Part shown: positions 1 to 8,806 of the stretch, piece after piece
Numbering within the stretch: position 1 is the stretch's first letter
Layout: each line of letters starts with the position of its first letter
Assembly: GCF_028767025.1 (NCBI RefSeq)
Contig: NZ_JAJQXX010000008.1
Span: 1-64,000, forward strand
Origin: Blautia sp. XA-2221
GTDB taxonomy: Bacteria > Bacillota > Clostridia > Lachnospirales > Lachnospiraceae
Direction of reading: 5' to 3'
DNA: 64,000 nt
Notes under the pieces: generated by a model
What the model saw: the letters and a program-made list of their open reading frames with translations, nothing else
What the model was told of the DNA's origin: nothing
Databases searched by the model: none
Position numbers and translations under genes: made by a program

Positions 1-75
1 AGTCTTTAGACTCCAGTGCCGGTAACAGACCCTTATAGGGTCAAAGCAAACCACCGGCTAAGCCGGTGGTCGTGA
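1..75 (+). mobile_element. Possible right end of an IS200/IS605-type element (TnpB/omega-RNA-like tail)
   Basis: Two hairpins lie close together. GACCC (28-32) pairs with GGGTC (38-42). ACCACCGGCT (50-59) pairs with AGCCGGTGGT (61-70). A near-terminal hairpin preceded by a compact structured segment resembles the right ends of IS200/IS605 elements in Clostridia, where the guide RNA overlaps the element end. No transposase or TnpB is visible because the window starts here. It could equally be the terminator of an upstream gene. The assignment is from recall of similar ends and is tentative. Confidence 0.33.
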
Positions 76-155
76 TTATACATGGATTTTTGAGCAGGGA
101 AGAGCGAGTTTCCTGCTGAAGAGTATAAAGGATTCTGAACAGAAAGGAAACCAGC

Positions 156-1658
156 ATGAAGAAAAAGACAGCAGTTATTTTTATGGGATTTTTCATGGCA
201 TTGGGTGCTTTGACCGGCTGCGGTGGAAATGACGCCACAGAGGCTGCCAGCGAAAGCGCTCAGACAGAAGACGAGGGAACCGGGGAAGACGAAGAAATGC
301 AGGAAGCCCGGAAGGAAGAAGAGGAACAGAAAGAGAAGGAAGAGAAGAAAGCCGAAAAAGAAGCGAAGAATACTGCAAAAGAAACAAAAAAAGAATCTGA
401 GAAAAAGCAGGAAACAGAAGCTTCCGAAGAAAAAGAGAAGTCTCAGGAAGAGGCAGAAAGTGTGAAGGTTGCCGTTCTTCTCCCATCTCAGGAAGAATGG
501 TCAGATGACGCTCAGGCGCTGGAGGCGGATCTGACAGAGGACGGATACGAGCCTTTAGTGGTCTATGCTGAGGACGACGCCTCCAGACAGGTTTCTCAGA
601 TACAGGAAATGCTGGAACAGCAGGTAGCTGCTTTTATCATCACTCCGGTAGACGCTTACGGACTTACGGATGTTCTGGCAGAAGTGAAAGAGGCAGAGAT
701 CCCGGTATTTTCTTATGATGATCTGATCATGGACACCAATGCGGTAAAATATTATACCACTTTTGGCGGACGCCAGGCAGGTCAGATGATCGCAGAAGAA
801 ATCATTAAAAAAGAAAATCTGAAAGAAGTACAGGAAAAGAAAGAAACACGGACCATAGAATTTCTTATGGGCTCTCTGGATGATACAGAAGCTTTATTCC
901 TGTATAACGGGGTTATGGAAGGGCTGCAGCCTTATATGGATGACGGAACCCTGGTCTGCACCTCCGGCAAGGTCAGCTTTGACGATACCGGGATCCTGAG
1001 ATGGAGCAGAGAGCTTGCGAATACACGAATGAGTGAGATACTTGAAGATTCTTATGAAGAAGACGCTGTTCCTGACATTATCTGTACAGGATTTGACGAT
1101 GCTGCGCTGGGAGCTCAGGATGCACTGGAGGCAGCGAACATTGCGCCGGGAAGTGAACAGTGGCCTTTGATCACAGGAGTGGGATGTGGAGAGGAAGCTG
1201 TAAATTCCATCGCATCCGGAAAAATCGGTTTCAGTCTTTTTATGGATTACAGAGAACTGGCAGATAACTGTGAACAGATGGTTCATGTTTATCTCACTGG
1301 TGAGGAAGATCCGGAAGTAAACGATTATGAGCAGTATGACAATGGAGTAAAGATCATTGGAACCTATCTCTGCGAGCCACAGGTAATAGACGGCAATAAT
1401 TATGAGCTTCTGATCGACAACGGATATTTTGAGGAAGACGCGATCAGAACAGAGGAAGTTTCTGATAAAGAGGAAACAGAAACACCTGAGGAAAGCGTAA
1501 CTCCTGCCCCGGAAGAAGAGGAAGAAACCGTAACGCCAGCTTCTGAGGAAAAAGAGGGCTCTGATCCGGAAAAGGAAAAAGATTCCGATAAGGACAAAAA
1601 AGAGGATTCAAAAAAAGTAACATTAAAGAAAAGCTCATCACTTTCTGATGACAAATAA
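156..1658 (+). CDS. Sugar-type substrate-binding lipoprotein (periplasmic-binding-protein family 4)
   Basis: This is a 500-residue exported lipoprotein. The N-terminal signal ends in a lipobox LTGC with Cys22 as the lipidation site. Residues about 24-101 form an extremely Glu/Lys-rich spacer. A type 1 periplasmic-binding fold follows (about 103-425), with the ITPVDA and VFSYDDL segments typical of ChvE/XylF-like sugar binders. A second charged tail covers about 430-500. The start has AAAGGA just upstream. No permease or ATPase lies next to it, so it is either an orphan receptor or part of a transporter encoded elsewhere. The ligand is unknown; a pentose or hexose is likely from the family. 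The two long charged, disordered segments are unusual and may span the cell wall. Confidence 0.8.
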   Translation: MKKKTAVIFMGFFMALGALTGCGGNDATEAASESAQTEDEGTGEDEEMQEARKEEEEQKEKEEKKAEKEAKNTAKETKKESEKKQETEASEEKEKSQEEAESVKVAVLLPSQEEWSDDAQALEADLTEDGYEPLVVYAEDDASRQVSQIQEMLEQQVAAFIITPVDAYGLTDVLAEVKEAEIPVFSYDDLIMDTNAVKYYTTFGGRQAGQMIAEEIIKKENLKEVQEKKETRTIEFLMGSLDDTEALFLYNGVMEGLQPYMDDGTLVCTSGKVSFDDTGILRWSRELANTRMSEILEDSYEEDAVPDIICTGFDDAALGAQDALEAANIAPGSEQWPLITGVGCGEEAVNSIASGKIGFSLFMDYRELADNCEQMVHVYLTGEEDPEVNDYEQYDNGVKIIGTYLCEPQVIDGNNYELLIDNGYFEEDAIRTEEVSDKEETETPEESVTPAPEEEEETVTPASEEKEGSDPEKEKDSDKDKKEDSKKVTLKKSSSLSDDK

Positions 1659-1669
1659 GAAAATAAAAC

Positions 1670-1713
1670 AACCCGGAGTTCTGCCATGGATATACACGGC
1701 AAAGCTCCGGGTT
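1670..1713 (-). terminator. Terminator between the lipoprotein gene and xpt
   Basis: AACCCGGAG (1670-1678) pairs with CTCCGGGTT (1705-1713). Read on the minus strand the stem is followed by TGTTTTATTTTC, so it fits as the xpt terminator. It may also stop the convergent lipoprotein transcript, but the plus side lacks a T-run. Confidence 0.7.
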
Positions 1714-1748
1714 ATGTAATATCCGGGAAATCCGGAAAAAGTTCGGTT

Positions 1749-2318
1749 TTATCTGAAAGTCAGAGAATCATCGGTCATGGAATCAATAATAGCAAGTGAC
1801 TCCAGGCGCACACCCATATTACGGATACACTGACCGCCGTTCTGGAATCCTTTTTCAATTACAATTCCTGCACCTTCAAGAACAGCGCCTGATTCCTTGA
1901 CAATATCAATCAGTCCCATCAGGGCGCAGCCGTTGGCAAGGAAATCATCGATCAGAAGAACATGATCTTCCGGTCCGAGGAACTTTTTGGAAAGGATCAC
2001 ATCATATACTTTTTTATGTGTAAAAGATTCCACCTTGGAACAGTACATTTCTCCGTCCAGATTCAGACTCTGCGCTTTTTTTGCAAAAATAACAGGTACA
2101 TCGAAATACTGAGCTGCGATACAGGCAATGCCGATGCCTGATGCTTCAATGGTAAGGATCTTGGTGATCGGACAGTCTGAAAAACGTCTTTTAAATTCTT
2201 TTCCGATTTCATTGATCAGAGTAATATCCATCTGGTGATTCAGAAAACTGTCTACTTTTAAAATATTTCCTGGTTTTACAATTCCGTCTTTAAGGATACG
2301 GTCTTTTAAGAGTTGCAT
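1749..2318 (-). CDS. xpt: Xanthine phosphoribosyltransferase
   Basis: This cytoplasmic purine-salvage enzyme converts xanthine and PRPP to XMP. Its 189 residues equal the usual family length. The PRPP-binding motif [11 protein letters not shown] is present, as is the Xpt N-terminus [12 protein letters not shown]. It is monocistronic and convergent with the upstream lipoprotein gene. A clear promoter lies at 2367-2395, but I see no conserved purine-riboswitch core in the short leader, where many Firmicute xpt genes carry one. Regulation may instead involve the 9-bp inverted repeat at 2401-2431. Confidence 0.93.
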   Translation of the reverse strand: MQLLKDRILKDGIVKPGNILKVDSFLNHQMDITLINEIGKEFKRRFSDCPITKILTIEASGIGIACIAAQYFDVPVIFAKKAQSLNLDGEMYCSKVESFTHKKVYDVILSKKFLGPEDHVLLIDDFLANGCALMGLIDIVKESGAVLEGAGIVIEKGFQNGGQCIRNMGVRLESLAIIDSMTDDSLTFR

Positions 2319-2366
2319 GACTTCTCTCCTTTAGTTTAATTACATTCTTTTTTAGAAATTATATCT

Positions 2367-2395
2367 AATATACGCTATTCTCGGCGGAAGTTCAA
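2367..2395 (-). promoter_or_regulatory. xpt promoter
   Basis: On the minus strand TTGAAC and TATATT are separated by 17 nt, a good sigma-A promoter. It starts an xpt leader of about 40 nt. Confidence 0.7.
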
Positions 2396-2400
2396 TTCTT

Positions 2401-2431
2401 TTCTACAAAGTTTTACAAAAAATTTGTAGAA
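2401..2431. repeat. Inverted repeat upstream of the xpt promoter
   Basis: TTCTACAAA (2401-2409) and TTTGTAGAA (2423-2431) are perfect 9-nt arms separated by 13 nt. They lie 5 nt upstream of the minus-strand -35 box. This is a possible binding site for a dimeric regulator; the protein is unknown. Confidence 0.45.
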
Positions 2432-2460
2432 GCTGCCACAAAAAGTTATGCTCAGTTTCG

Positions 2461-2489
2461 TTGCATTGCCTGAAAAGGTCTGGTACAAT
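2461..2489 (+). promoter_or_regulatory. Promoter for the small gene at 2638
   Basis: TTGCAT and TACAAT are spaced 17 nt apart. This leaves a leader of about 140 nt before the ATG at 2638. Confidence 0.55.
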
Positions 2490-2637
2490 GAAAAAAACAA
2501 TGGAAAAATAAAACAGAAAGAAAATGCACAGAAAAGAAATTCCGGAACAGAAGGATGAATGAGAAGTTCAGGATTTTATCCGTCCGGACAGATTCAGGAA
2601 CAGTAGTGCAAACAAGACAGGAGAGAGAACATATAGA

Positions 2638-2865
2638 ATGAAAGAATATGAAGTGATCTGGGAGATTTTTAACAAATGTCCCGGAAATCAGATGCGGGAT
2701 GTATTTGTGGATGAGGTGCAGCTGCAGGATCCGGAAGAATATGTAAAGAATAAATTTCAGGGAAAAGAAGTTTCCTATGAAAAGACAGTTCTTGAAGACG
2801 GGACAGTGATTTTTGATATTCTCACCTCGGGGATAAAACAGAGATGCTCCTTTACAGAGATTTAG
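2638..2865 (+). CDS. Small conserved-looking protein of unknown function
   Basis: The product has 75 residues, is acidic and has no membrane segment. It starts MKEYEVIWEIFNKCPGNQ and contains a DEVQLQDPEEY segment. A GGAGAG ribosome site lies upstream. I do not recognise a domain. The next gene encodes a CsoR-type regulator whose promoter is embedded in the last codons of this gene, so the two are probably transcribed separately as well as by read-through. Base composition matches its neighbours, which supports a real gene. Confidence 0.6.
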   Translation: MKEYEVIWEIFNKCPGNQMRDVFVDEVQLQDPEEYVKNKFQGKEVSYEKTVLEDGTVIFDILTSGIKQRCSFTEI

Positions 2866-2880
2866 AAGCTGTGCTATAAT
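2851..2880 (+). promoter_or_regulatory. csoR-like gene promoter inside the preceding gene's 3' end
   Basis: TTTACA and TATAAT are separated by 18 nt, overlapping the stop codon of the preceding small gene. Confidence 0.6.
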
Positions 2881-2944
2881 GGCAGGTGGCGGTAGAACAA
2901 AGAGGACCGCAGAACAGTTCGGTAAGGCCGGGAAAGGAGCACAC

Positions 2945-3292
2945 ATGAGCGAAAAAAAAGAGACACATGTGCATATTATGGAGGACGGAAGTGTGGTGGA
3001 GCATTCACATGGAGCCCATGGCCATCATCACAGTCATGCCCAGACAAAAGCTGTTCTCAATCGTCTTTCAAGAGCAATCGGCCATATGGAATCTATTAAG
3101 AGAATGGTAGAAGACGGACGCGACTGTTCCGAGGTTCTGATTCAGCTTTCAGCAGTAAAATCTGCGATTAACAATACAGGCAAGATCATTCTCCAGGATC
3201 ACATTGAACACTGCATTGTAGATGCCGTGGAGCATGGGGACCGGGACGCTATCAAGGAACTGGAAAGGGCCATAGACCGGTTTATCAAATAA
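2945..3292 (+). CDS. CsoR/FrmR-family metal- or sulfur-sensing repressor
   Basis: The product is a 115-residue all-helical DUF156 repressor. The key ligands keep the exact CsoR spacing: Cys61, His86 and Cys90 (25 then 4 residues apart), as in copper-sensing CsoR. The first 32 residues are His-rich (HSHGAHGHHHSH), an added metal-binding tail. The start at 2945 is chosen because AAAGGAG lies 7 nt upstream; the longer reading frame from 2879 has no ribosome site. No copper exporter is adjacent. The next gene encodes an Fe-S ATPase, so the sensed ligand (Cu, Ni or persulfide) is open. A DNA site was not recognised. Confidence 0.87.
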   Translation: MSEKKETHVHIMEDGSVVEHSHGAHGHHHSHAQTKAVLNRLSRAIGHMESIKRMVEDGRDCSEVLIQLSAVKSAINNTGKIILQDHIEHCIVDAVEHGDRDAIKELERAIDRFIK

Positions 3293-3344
3293 TGGAGAAT
3301 CTTACTGCATAGATAGACGATAATAAAATAGAAGGAGAAGTAAG

Positions 3345-4175
3345 ATGGCAAAGGAATGTAACAGCAAAACCTGTGACAAATCAAGCTGCGAAGGATGCAG
3401 CAACAAAGGCAAGAACATGGATCTTATGGCAGAAGCCAATTCCATGTCAAATGTAAAACATGTGATTGGTATTGTCAGCGGCAAGGGCGGCGTAGGTAAA
3501 TCTTTCGTGACAGCATCTCTTGCAAACCGAATGGCAGCCAAAGGCTTTAAAGTAGGTATTCTGGATGCGGACATTACCGGTCCGTCTATTCCGAAGATGT
3601 ATGGTCTGAAGGGCGCAGCCCAGGCAGATGATGACGGAATTTATCCAATGGAGACAGGAAACGGAATCAAGGTTATTTCCATAAACCTCCTGCTTCCTAC
3701 AGAGGACACTCCTGTTATCTGGAGAGGACCGATTCTTGCAAACATGGTAAAACAGTTCTGGACAGACGTAATCTGGGGCGACCTGGATTATCTGTTTGTA
3801 GATATGCCTCCGGGAACCGGCGATGTACCGCTTACGGTATTCCAGTCACTTCCGGTTGATGGTATCGTGATCGTAAGCTCTCCGCAGGATCTTGTAAAAA
3901 TGATCGTTAAAAAAGCGTTTAATATGGCAGAAATGATGCATATTCCGGTACTTGGTATCGTTGAGAACTACAGTTATGTAAAATGCCCGGACTGCGGCAA
4001 AGAGATCAAGGTATTTGGCGAAAGTCATATTGATGAGATCGCGGCAGAGCTTGGTGTTCCGGTGCTTGGCAAAATGCCTATCGAGGCAGCTTTTGCAGAC
4101 TATGCGGACAAAGGAGAATTCCATCAGGTAGTAAATACTTATCTTGAAGCGGCAGATACCCATATGCCGATGTAA
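3345..4175 (+). CDS. Mrp/ApbC-type iron-sulfur cluster carrier ATPase
   Basis: This 276-residue P-loop ATPase belongs to the Mrp/NBP35 family, which carries and delivers [4Fe-4S] clusters in the cytoplasm. The deviant Walker A GKGGVGKS is at 46-53. A CPDC pair at 214-217 matches the cluster-bridging CxxC of ApbC. The N-terminus has four cysteines (5, 10, 15, 18), recalling the ferredoxin-like tail of eukaryotic NBP35. The ribosome site is AGAAGGAG. It sits 52 nt after the CsoR-like gene, probably in the same operon. Confidence 0.9.
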   Translation: MAKECNSKTCDKSSCEGCSNKGKNMDLMAEANSMSNVKHVIGIVSGKGGVGKSFVTASLANRMAAKGFKVGILDADITGPSIPKMYGLKGAAQADDDGIYPMETGNGIKVISINLLLPTEDTPVIWRGPILANMVKQFWTDVIWGDLDYLFVDMPPGTGDVPLTVFQSLPVDGIVIVSSPQDLVKMIVKKAFNMAEMMHIPVLGIVENYSYVKCPDCGKEIKVFGESHIDEIAAELGVPVLGKMPIEAAFADYADKGEFHQVVNTYLEAADTHMPM

Positions 4176-4239
4176 GATAATATTTAATATAAGCTCAAAA
4201 ATACTATGGCCCCTGGCCGGATCGAGAAAGGAGTCTCTC

Positions 4240-7200
4240 ATGAGCAACGTAAGACGTGTTTATGTAGAAAAGAAACCTGCCTATGCAGTTCAGGCAAAAG
4301 AACTGAAACATGAAATCAGTAGTTACCTGGGAATCAAATCTGTTACAGGTGTAAGAGTGCTGATTCGCTATGATGTGGAAAATATTTCTGACGAGGTGTT
4401 TGAAAAAGCCTGCAGAACAGTATTTGCAGAGCCGCCGGTAGACGAGCTTTATCAGGAAAGCTTTGAAACCGCAGATAATTCCAGAATCTTTTCTGTAGAA
4501 TATCTGCCGGGTCAGTTTGACCAGAGAGCAGATTCCGCTGTACAGTGCGTGCAGTTTCTGGATGAAAACGCACAGCCGATCATCCGTTCCGCTACCACCT
4601 ATGTGATCGAGGGAACCGTGACAGATGAGGAGTTTGAGGCTGTAAAACGCCATTGCATCAATCCGGTGGATTCCAGAGAAACAGGAATTGAGAAGCCGGA
4701 AACTCTGGTAAATGTTTTCCCGGAACCAGAGGATGTAAAGGTTTTTGACGGCTTTAAAGATATGGCAGAAAACGATCTGAAGGATCTGTATGATTCTCTT
4801 AATCTTGCAATGACATTCAGAGATTTTCAGCATATCCAGAATTATTTCAAAGAGGAAGAGAAACGTAATCCTTCCATGACAGAGATTCGGGTTCTGGATA
4901 CCTACTGGTCAGATCACTGCCGTCATACTACCTTTTCTACTGAGCTTACAGATGTTAAATTTGGTGAGGGCGACTATAAAGAGCCGATCGAAAAAACATA
5001 TAAGCAGTATCTGAGTGACAGAGAAGTGCTTTATAAAGATCGCGACGATAAATTCATCTGTCTGATGGACCTTGCCCTGATGGCAATGAAAAAACTGAAA
5101 TCCGAAGGCAAGCTTCAGGATCAGGAAGAGTCTGATGAGATCAATGCCTGCAGTATTGTAGTTCCTGTAGATGTTGATGGCAAAGAAGAAGAGTGGCTGA
5201 TCAACTTTAAAAATGAGACACACAATCATCCTACAGAGATCGAGCCGTTTGGCGGCGCCGCAACCTGTCTGGGCGGAGCCATCCGTGACCCGCTTTCTGG
5301 AAGAACCTATGTATATCAGGCAATGCGCGTAACAGGCGCTGCAGACCCGACCGTTTCCGTAAAAGAAACTCTCAAAGGCAAGCTTCCTCAGAAAAAACTG
5401 GTAAGAAGCGCTGCTCATGGATACAGCTCCTACGGAAACCAGATCGGTCTTGCAACAGGCTATGTAAAAGAAATCTATCATCCGGATTATGTGGCAAAAC
5501 GTATGGAGATCGGCGCTGTTCTCGGTGCAGCTCCAAGACGTGCGGTGATCCGTGAAAATTCAGATCCGGGAGATATCATTATCCTTCTGGGCGGACGTAC
5601 CGGCCGTGACGGAATCGGCGGTGCAACCGGCTCTTCCAAAGTGCATACAGAGGCTTCCATTGAAGTGTGCGGCGCTGAGGTACAGAAGGGAAATGCGCCT
5701 ACAGAGCGTAAGATCCAGCGTATGTTCCGCAGAGAGGAAGTAAGCTGCATCATCAAGAAATGTAATGACTTTGGCGCCGGCGGCGTGTCCGTTGCGATCG
5801 GCGAGCTGGCAGCAGGTCTTCGGATCAATCTTGACAAGGTTCCGAAAAAATATGCGGGACTTGACGGAACAGAGATCGCTATTTCCGAATCTCAGGAGCG
5901 TATGGCAGTTGTTGTTGATCCAAAAGATGTAGATAAGTTCCTTGGATTTGCAAACGAGGAAAATCTGGAGGCGGTTCCGGTTGCTGTTGTTACAGAGAAG
6001 CCGAGACTTGTACTTACATGGAGAGATAAGGAGATCGTAAATATTTCCCGTGCTTTCCTTGACACAAACGGTGCGCATCAGGAAACCACAGTTGAAGTGG
6101 AGATCCCGAATAAAGAAGGATGTATTCTTACTGACCGCGAGGATGTACAGGACGTAAAAGCAAAATGGCTGGAAACTCTTTCTGACCTTAATGTGTGCTC
6201 CCAGAAGGGACTTGTGGAAATGTTTGACGGTTCCATTGGAGCCGGAAGCGTACTTATGCCTCACGGCGGCAAATATCAGCTGACAGAAACTCAGGCAATG
6301 GTTGCAAAGGTTCCTGTTCAGAAGGGCAATACAAATACAGTAACTATGATGAGCTATGGCTTTGATCCATATCTTTCTTCCTGGAGCCCCTATCACGGAG
6401 CAGCTTACGCAGTAACAGAATCCGTGGCAAGAATCGTGGCAACAGGCGGTGATTACAGAAAGATCCGCTTTACTTTCCAGGAATATTTCCGCCGTATGAC
6501 AGAAGATCCAAAGCGTTGGAGCCAGCCTTTTGCAGCGCTTCTGGGCGCTTATGCAGCACAGATGGGATTTGGACTTCCGTCTATCGGAGGAAAGGACAGT
6601 ATGTCCGGCTCCTTTAATGAGATCGATGTTCCGCCAACACTTGTTTCCTTTGCAGTAGACACCGGAAATCTTCAGGATGTTGTGACTCCGGAACTGAAAA
6701 AAGCCGGAAGCAAACTGGTTTGGCTTCGTGCGCCAAAGGATGCATATCAGCTTCCTGATTACCAGGGTATTATGGAACAGTACGGAAAACTTCATGAGGA
6801 TATGAAAGAGGGACGCGTTCTTTCCGCATATGCTCTTGATCGTCACGGACTGGCAGCCGCAGTTGCAAAAATGGCATTTGGAAACGGCTTTGGCGTTAAG
6901 ATCGAGCATAATCTGGATCCGAGAGATTTCTTTGCTCCGGGATTTGGCGATCTGGTACTTGAGGTTCCGGCTGACAAAGTGGGCGCTCTTTCCATTACCT
7001 ATACCGTGATCGGTGAAGTTACCTCTGATGCGAAATTCTCTTATGGAAATGCTGAAATTGCTCTGGAAGAAGCAGTCAATGCATGGACAGGAACTCTGGA
7101 AAAAGTATTTAAAACTGATTCCGGTGAGAATAGCGGAGCTACAGCAACATTTGTTGCAGCAAAGAACAACGAAGAAGGCACTGTTGACGAGAACGGACTT

Positions 7201-8040
7201 TTCCATACAAACAGAGTGTATATCTGCAATCATAAAATTGCTAAACCACGTGTGTTCATTCCGGTATTCCCGGGAACAAACTGTGAGTATGACAGTACCC
7301 GCGCCTTTGAAAGAGCAGGGGCAGAAGTTGATGTGAAGGTATTTAAAAACCTGACAGCAGAAGATATCCATGATTCAGTGGAAATCTTTGAGAAATCCAT
7401 CAGCCAGGCACAGATGATCATGTTCCCGGGCGGATTCTCAGCAGGTGATGAACCGGATGGTTCCGCTAAATTCTTTGCTACAGCTTTCCAGAACGCAAAG
7501 ATCAAAGAAGCGGTGATGAAGCTTCTCAACGAGAGAGACGGTCTGGCACTTGGTATCTGTAACGGTTTCCAGGCGCTGATCAAGCTGGGACTTGTTCCTT
7601 ATGGCGAGATCTGCGGACAGAAAGAAGACTCACCGACACTGACCTACAACACCATCGGACGTCACATTTCCAAGATGGTTTATACAAAGGTTGTAAGCAA
7701 TAAATCTCCATGGCTGCAGAAAGCAAAACTTGGCGGAGTTTACTGTAATCCTGCATCTCACGGCGAGGGATGTTTTGTTGCAAATGATGAGTGGCTTGCG
7801 AAACTTCTGGCAAACGGACAGATCGCTACTCAGTATGTAACTGCAGACGGTGAGCTGGATAACAGCGAAGAGTGGAATGTAAACGGTTCTTATCTCAATA
7901 TTGAAGGTATTACAAGTCCGGACGGACGTGTTCTTGGTAAGATGGCTCACAGCGAGCGCCGTGACAACGGTGTTGCTGTAAACATCTACGGAGAGCAGGA
8001 TATCAGAATCTTTGAGTCCGGTGTGGAATATTTTAAATAA
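4240..8040 (+). CDS. purL: Phosphoribosylformylglycinamidine synthase, single-chain
   Basis: This enzyme performs step four of purine synthesis: FGAR, glutamine and ATP give FGAM. It is the long 1266-residue fusion rather than separate PurS, PurL and PurQ. An N-terminal PurS-like region (about 1-170) is followed by two AIR-synthase-type halves. The glutamine amidotransferase begins near RVFIPVFPGTNCEYD. Its nucleophile is Cys1107 (GICNG), with His1237 and Glu1239 completing the triad. The start at 4240 is chosen for GAAAGGAG 7 nt upstream; an in-frame ATG at 4144 lacks a ribosome site and overlaps the previous gene. A 17-bp terminator follows. Confidence 0.95.
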   Translation: MSNVRRVYVEKKPAYAVQAKELKHEISSYLGIKSVTGVRVLIRYDVENISDEVFEKACRTVFAEPPVDELYQESFETADNSRIFSVEYLPGQFDQRADSAVQCVQFLDENAQPIIRSATTYVIEGTVTDEEFEAVKRHCINPVDSRETGIEKPETLVNVFPEPEDVKVFDGFKDMAENDLKDLYDSLNLAMTFRDFQHIQNYFKEEEKRNPSMTEIRVLDTYWSDHCRHTTFSTELTDVKFGEGDYKEPIEKTYKQYLSDREVLYKDRDDKFICLMDLALMAMKKLKSEGKLQDQEESDEINACSIVVPVDVDGKEEEWLINFKNETHNHPTEIEPFGGAATCLGGAIRDPLSGRTYVYQAMRVTGAADPTVSVKETLKGKLPQKKLVRSAAHGYSSYGNQIGLATGYVKEIYHPDYVAKRMEIGAVLGAAPRRAVIRENSDPGDIIILLGGRTGRDGIGGATGSSKVHTEASIEVCGAEVQKGNAPTERKIQRMFRREEVSCIIKKCNDFGAGGVSVAIGELAAGLRINLDKVPKKYAGLDGTEIAISESQERMAVVVDPKDVDKFLGFANEENLEAVPVAVVTEKPRLVLTWRDKEIVNISRAFLDTNGAHQETTVEVEIPNKEGCILTDREDVQDVKAKWLETLSDLNVCSQKGLVEMFDGSIGAGSVLMPHGGKYQLTETQAMVAKVPVQKGNTNTVTMMSYGFDPYLSSWSPYHGAAYAVTESVARIVATGGDYRKIRFTFQEYFRRMTEDPKRWSQPFAALLGAYAAQMGFGLPSIGGKDSMSGSFNEIDVPPTLVSFAVDTGNLQDVVTPELKKAGSKLVWLRAPKDAYQLPDYQGIMEQYGKLHEDMKEGRVLSAYALDRHGLAAAVAKMAFGNGFGVKIEHNLDPRDFFAPGFGDLVLEVPADKVGALSITYTVIGEVTSDAKFSYGNAEIALEEAVNAWTGTLEKVFKTDSGENSGATATFVAAKNNEEGTVDENGLFHTNRVYICNHKIAKPRVFIPVFPGTNCEYDSTRAFERAGAEVDVKVFKNLTAEDIHDSVEIFEKSISQAQMIMFPGGFSAGDEPDGSAKFFATAFQNAKIKEAVMKLLNERDGLALGICNGFQALIKLGLVPYGEICGQKEDSPTLTYNTIGRHISKMVYTKVVSNKSPWLQKAKLGGVYCNPASHGEGCFVANDEWLAKLLANGQIATQYVTADGELDNSEEWNVNGSYLNIEGITSPDGRVLGKMAHSERRDNGVAVNIYGEQDIRIFESGVEYFK

Positions 8041-8075
8041 AATCTGACAGCTGTGAAAGCGACAGGATAAATAAC

Positions 8076-8119
8076 GGGGCCAGGCTCAGTCATTCATATG
8101 CGTGACTGAGCCTGGCCCC
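8076..8119. terminator. Strong bidirectional terminator after purL
   Basis: A perfect 17-bp stem is formed by 8076-8092 and 8103-8119 with a 10-nt loop. It lies between convergent purL and the TetR-family gene and probably serves both. Confidence 0.8.
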
Positions 8120-8123
8120 TGTT

Positions 8124-8654
8124 CTATTCAGAATCCGGTTCCGGCGCCGGAAAAAATTTACGGGATATGATCCGCCCCATTTCTTCCGGAGATTCTTTCA
8201 TTCCTCTGTCCATCCATGACAGAATGATGCCGCACAGGCCAAAGGAAATAAAAATCTGACGATAGTATTCGCTGCTGTCTGTGGTACTGATATCGTTAAA
8301 CTTCAGGATCAGACGGTTTAAAAGCAAAAGAGAAAGGTTTGCCTGGATCAGCGTCTGTACAATATCCTGAATAGAATAAAAAAACTGGAAAAAACGAATG
8401 GACAGCTCATGGGCGGAAGCGCTTTCTTTCTGTGGCTGTTTTTCAATCCATTCCGTCATCAGTTTGTCCAGCTTAAATTCAATAACATTTTCCTTTGAAG
8501 TAAAATTTCTGTAGTAGGTGATACGGCTGACATTGGCAAGCTCTGTGATCTCCCGGACAGTAATGGATTCGATGGATTTTGTGCGGAGCAGAATAAAAAG
8601 AGCATCCGCAATACATTCTTTCAGAAAATCACTGGAATTCTTTTTTCGACCCAT
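8124..8654 (-). CDS. TetR-family transcriptional regulator
   Basis: The 176-residue protein has an N-terminal TetR helix-turn-helix (about residues 8-60, with SITVREITELANVSRITYYR) and a helical C-terminal ligand and dimer domain. It is divergent from the DegV-family gene, with overlapping promoters and a TGTTACA-TT-TGTAACA palindrome between them. That layout suggests autoregulation and control of the lipid-binding DegV protein. The ligand is unknown; an acyl-type effector is an inference from the partner gene. Confidence 0.88.
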   Translation of the reverse strand: MGRKKNSSDFLKECIADALFILLRTKSIESITVREITELANVSRITYYRNFTSKENVIEFKLDKLMTEWIEKQPQKESASAHELSIRFFQFFYSIQDIVQTLIQANLSLLLLNRLILKFNDISTTDSSEYYRQIFISFGLCGIILSWMDRGMKESPEEMGRIISRKFFPAPEPDSE

Positions 8655-8681
8655 TGATACAATTTCCTCCGTTTTGTTTCA

Positions 8682-8709
8682 TTTATAAGCAGATTTGTTG
8701 ATTTTTCAA
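8682..8709 (-). promoter_or_regulatory. Promoter of the TetR-family gene
   Basis: On the minus strand TTGAAA and TATAAA are separated by 16 nt. The site overlaps the divergent promoter at 8698-8725. Confidence 0.55.
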
Positions 8710-8725
8710 CGGAATATGATATAGT
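8698..8725 (+). promoter_or_regulatory. Promoter of the DegV-family gene
   Basis: TTGATT and TATAGT are spaced 16 nt apart. The expected start is near 8732, directly before the palindromic operator. Confidence 0.5.
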
Positions 8726-8734
8726 ATGTTCCAC

Positions 8735-8750
8735 TGTTACATTTGTAACA
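8735..8750. promoter_or_regulatory. Palindromic operator, probable TetR-family site
   Basis: TGTTACATTTGTAACA is a perfect 7+2+7 palindrome located at the expected transcription start of the DegV-family gene. Its symmetry and position fit repression by the divergently encoded TetR protein. Confidence 0.6.
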
Positions 8751-8806
8751 CATATTTTAGAGAAACAGCGGAAACTTGTCAATCTGCTGAAGGAGGAAAA
8801 TATATT

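Noticed and set aside
2319-2400. Purine riboswitch before xpt
   Set aside because: Expected from other Firmicutes, but the leader is only about 40 nt and the conserved core is absent.
5560-7371. 603-codon open frame antisense to purL
   Set aside because: It lies wholly opposite a highly conserved enzyme gene, has Cys/His/Phe-rich composition typical of reverse-strand frames, and lacks a ribosome site.
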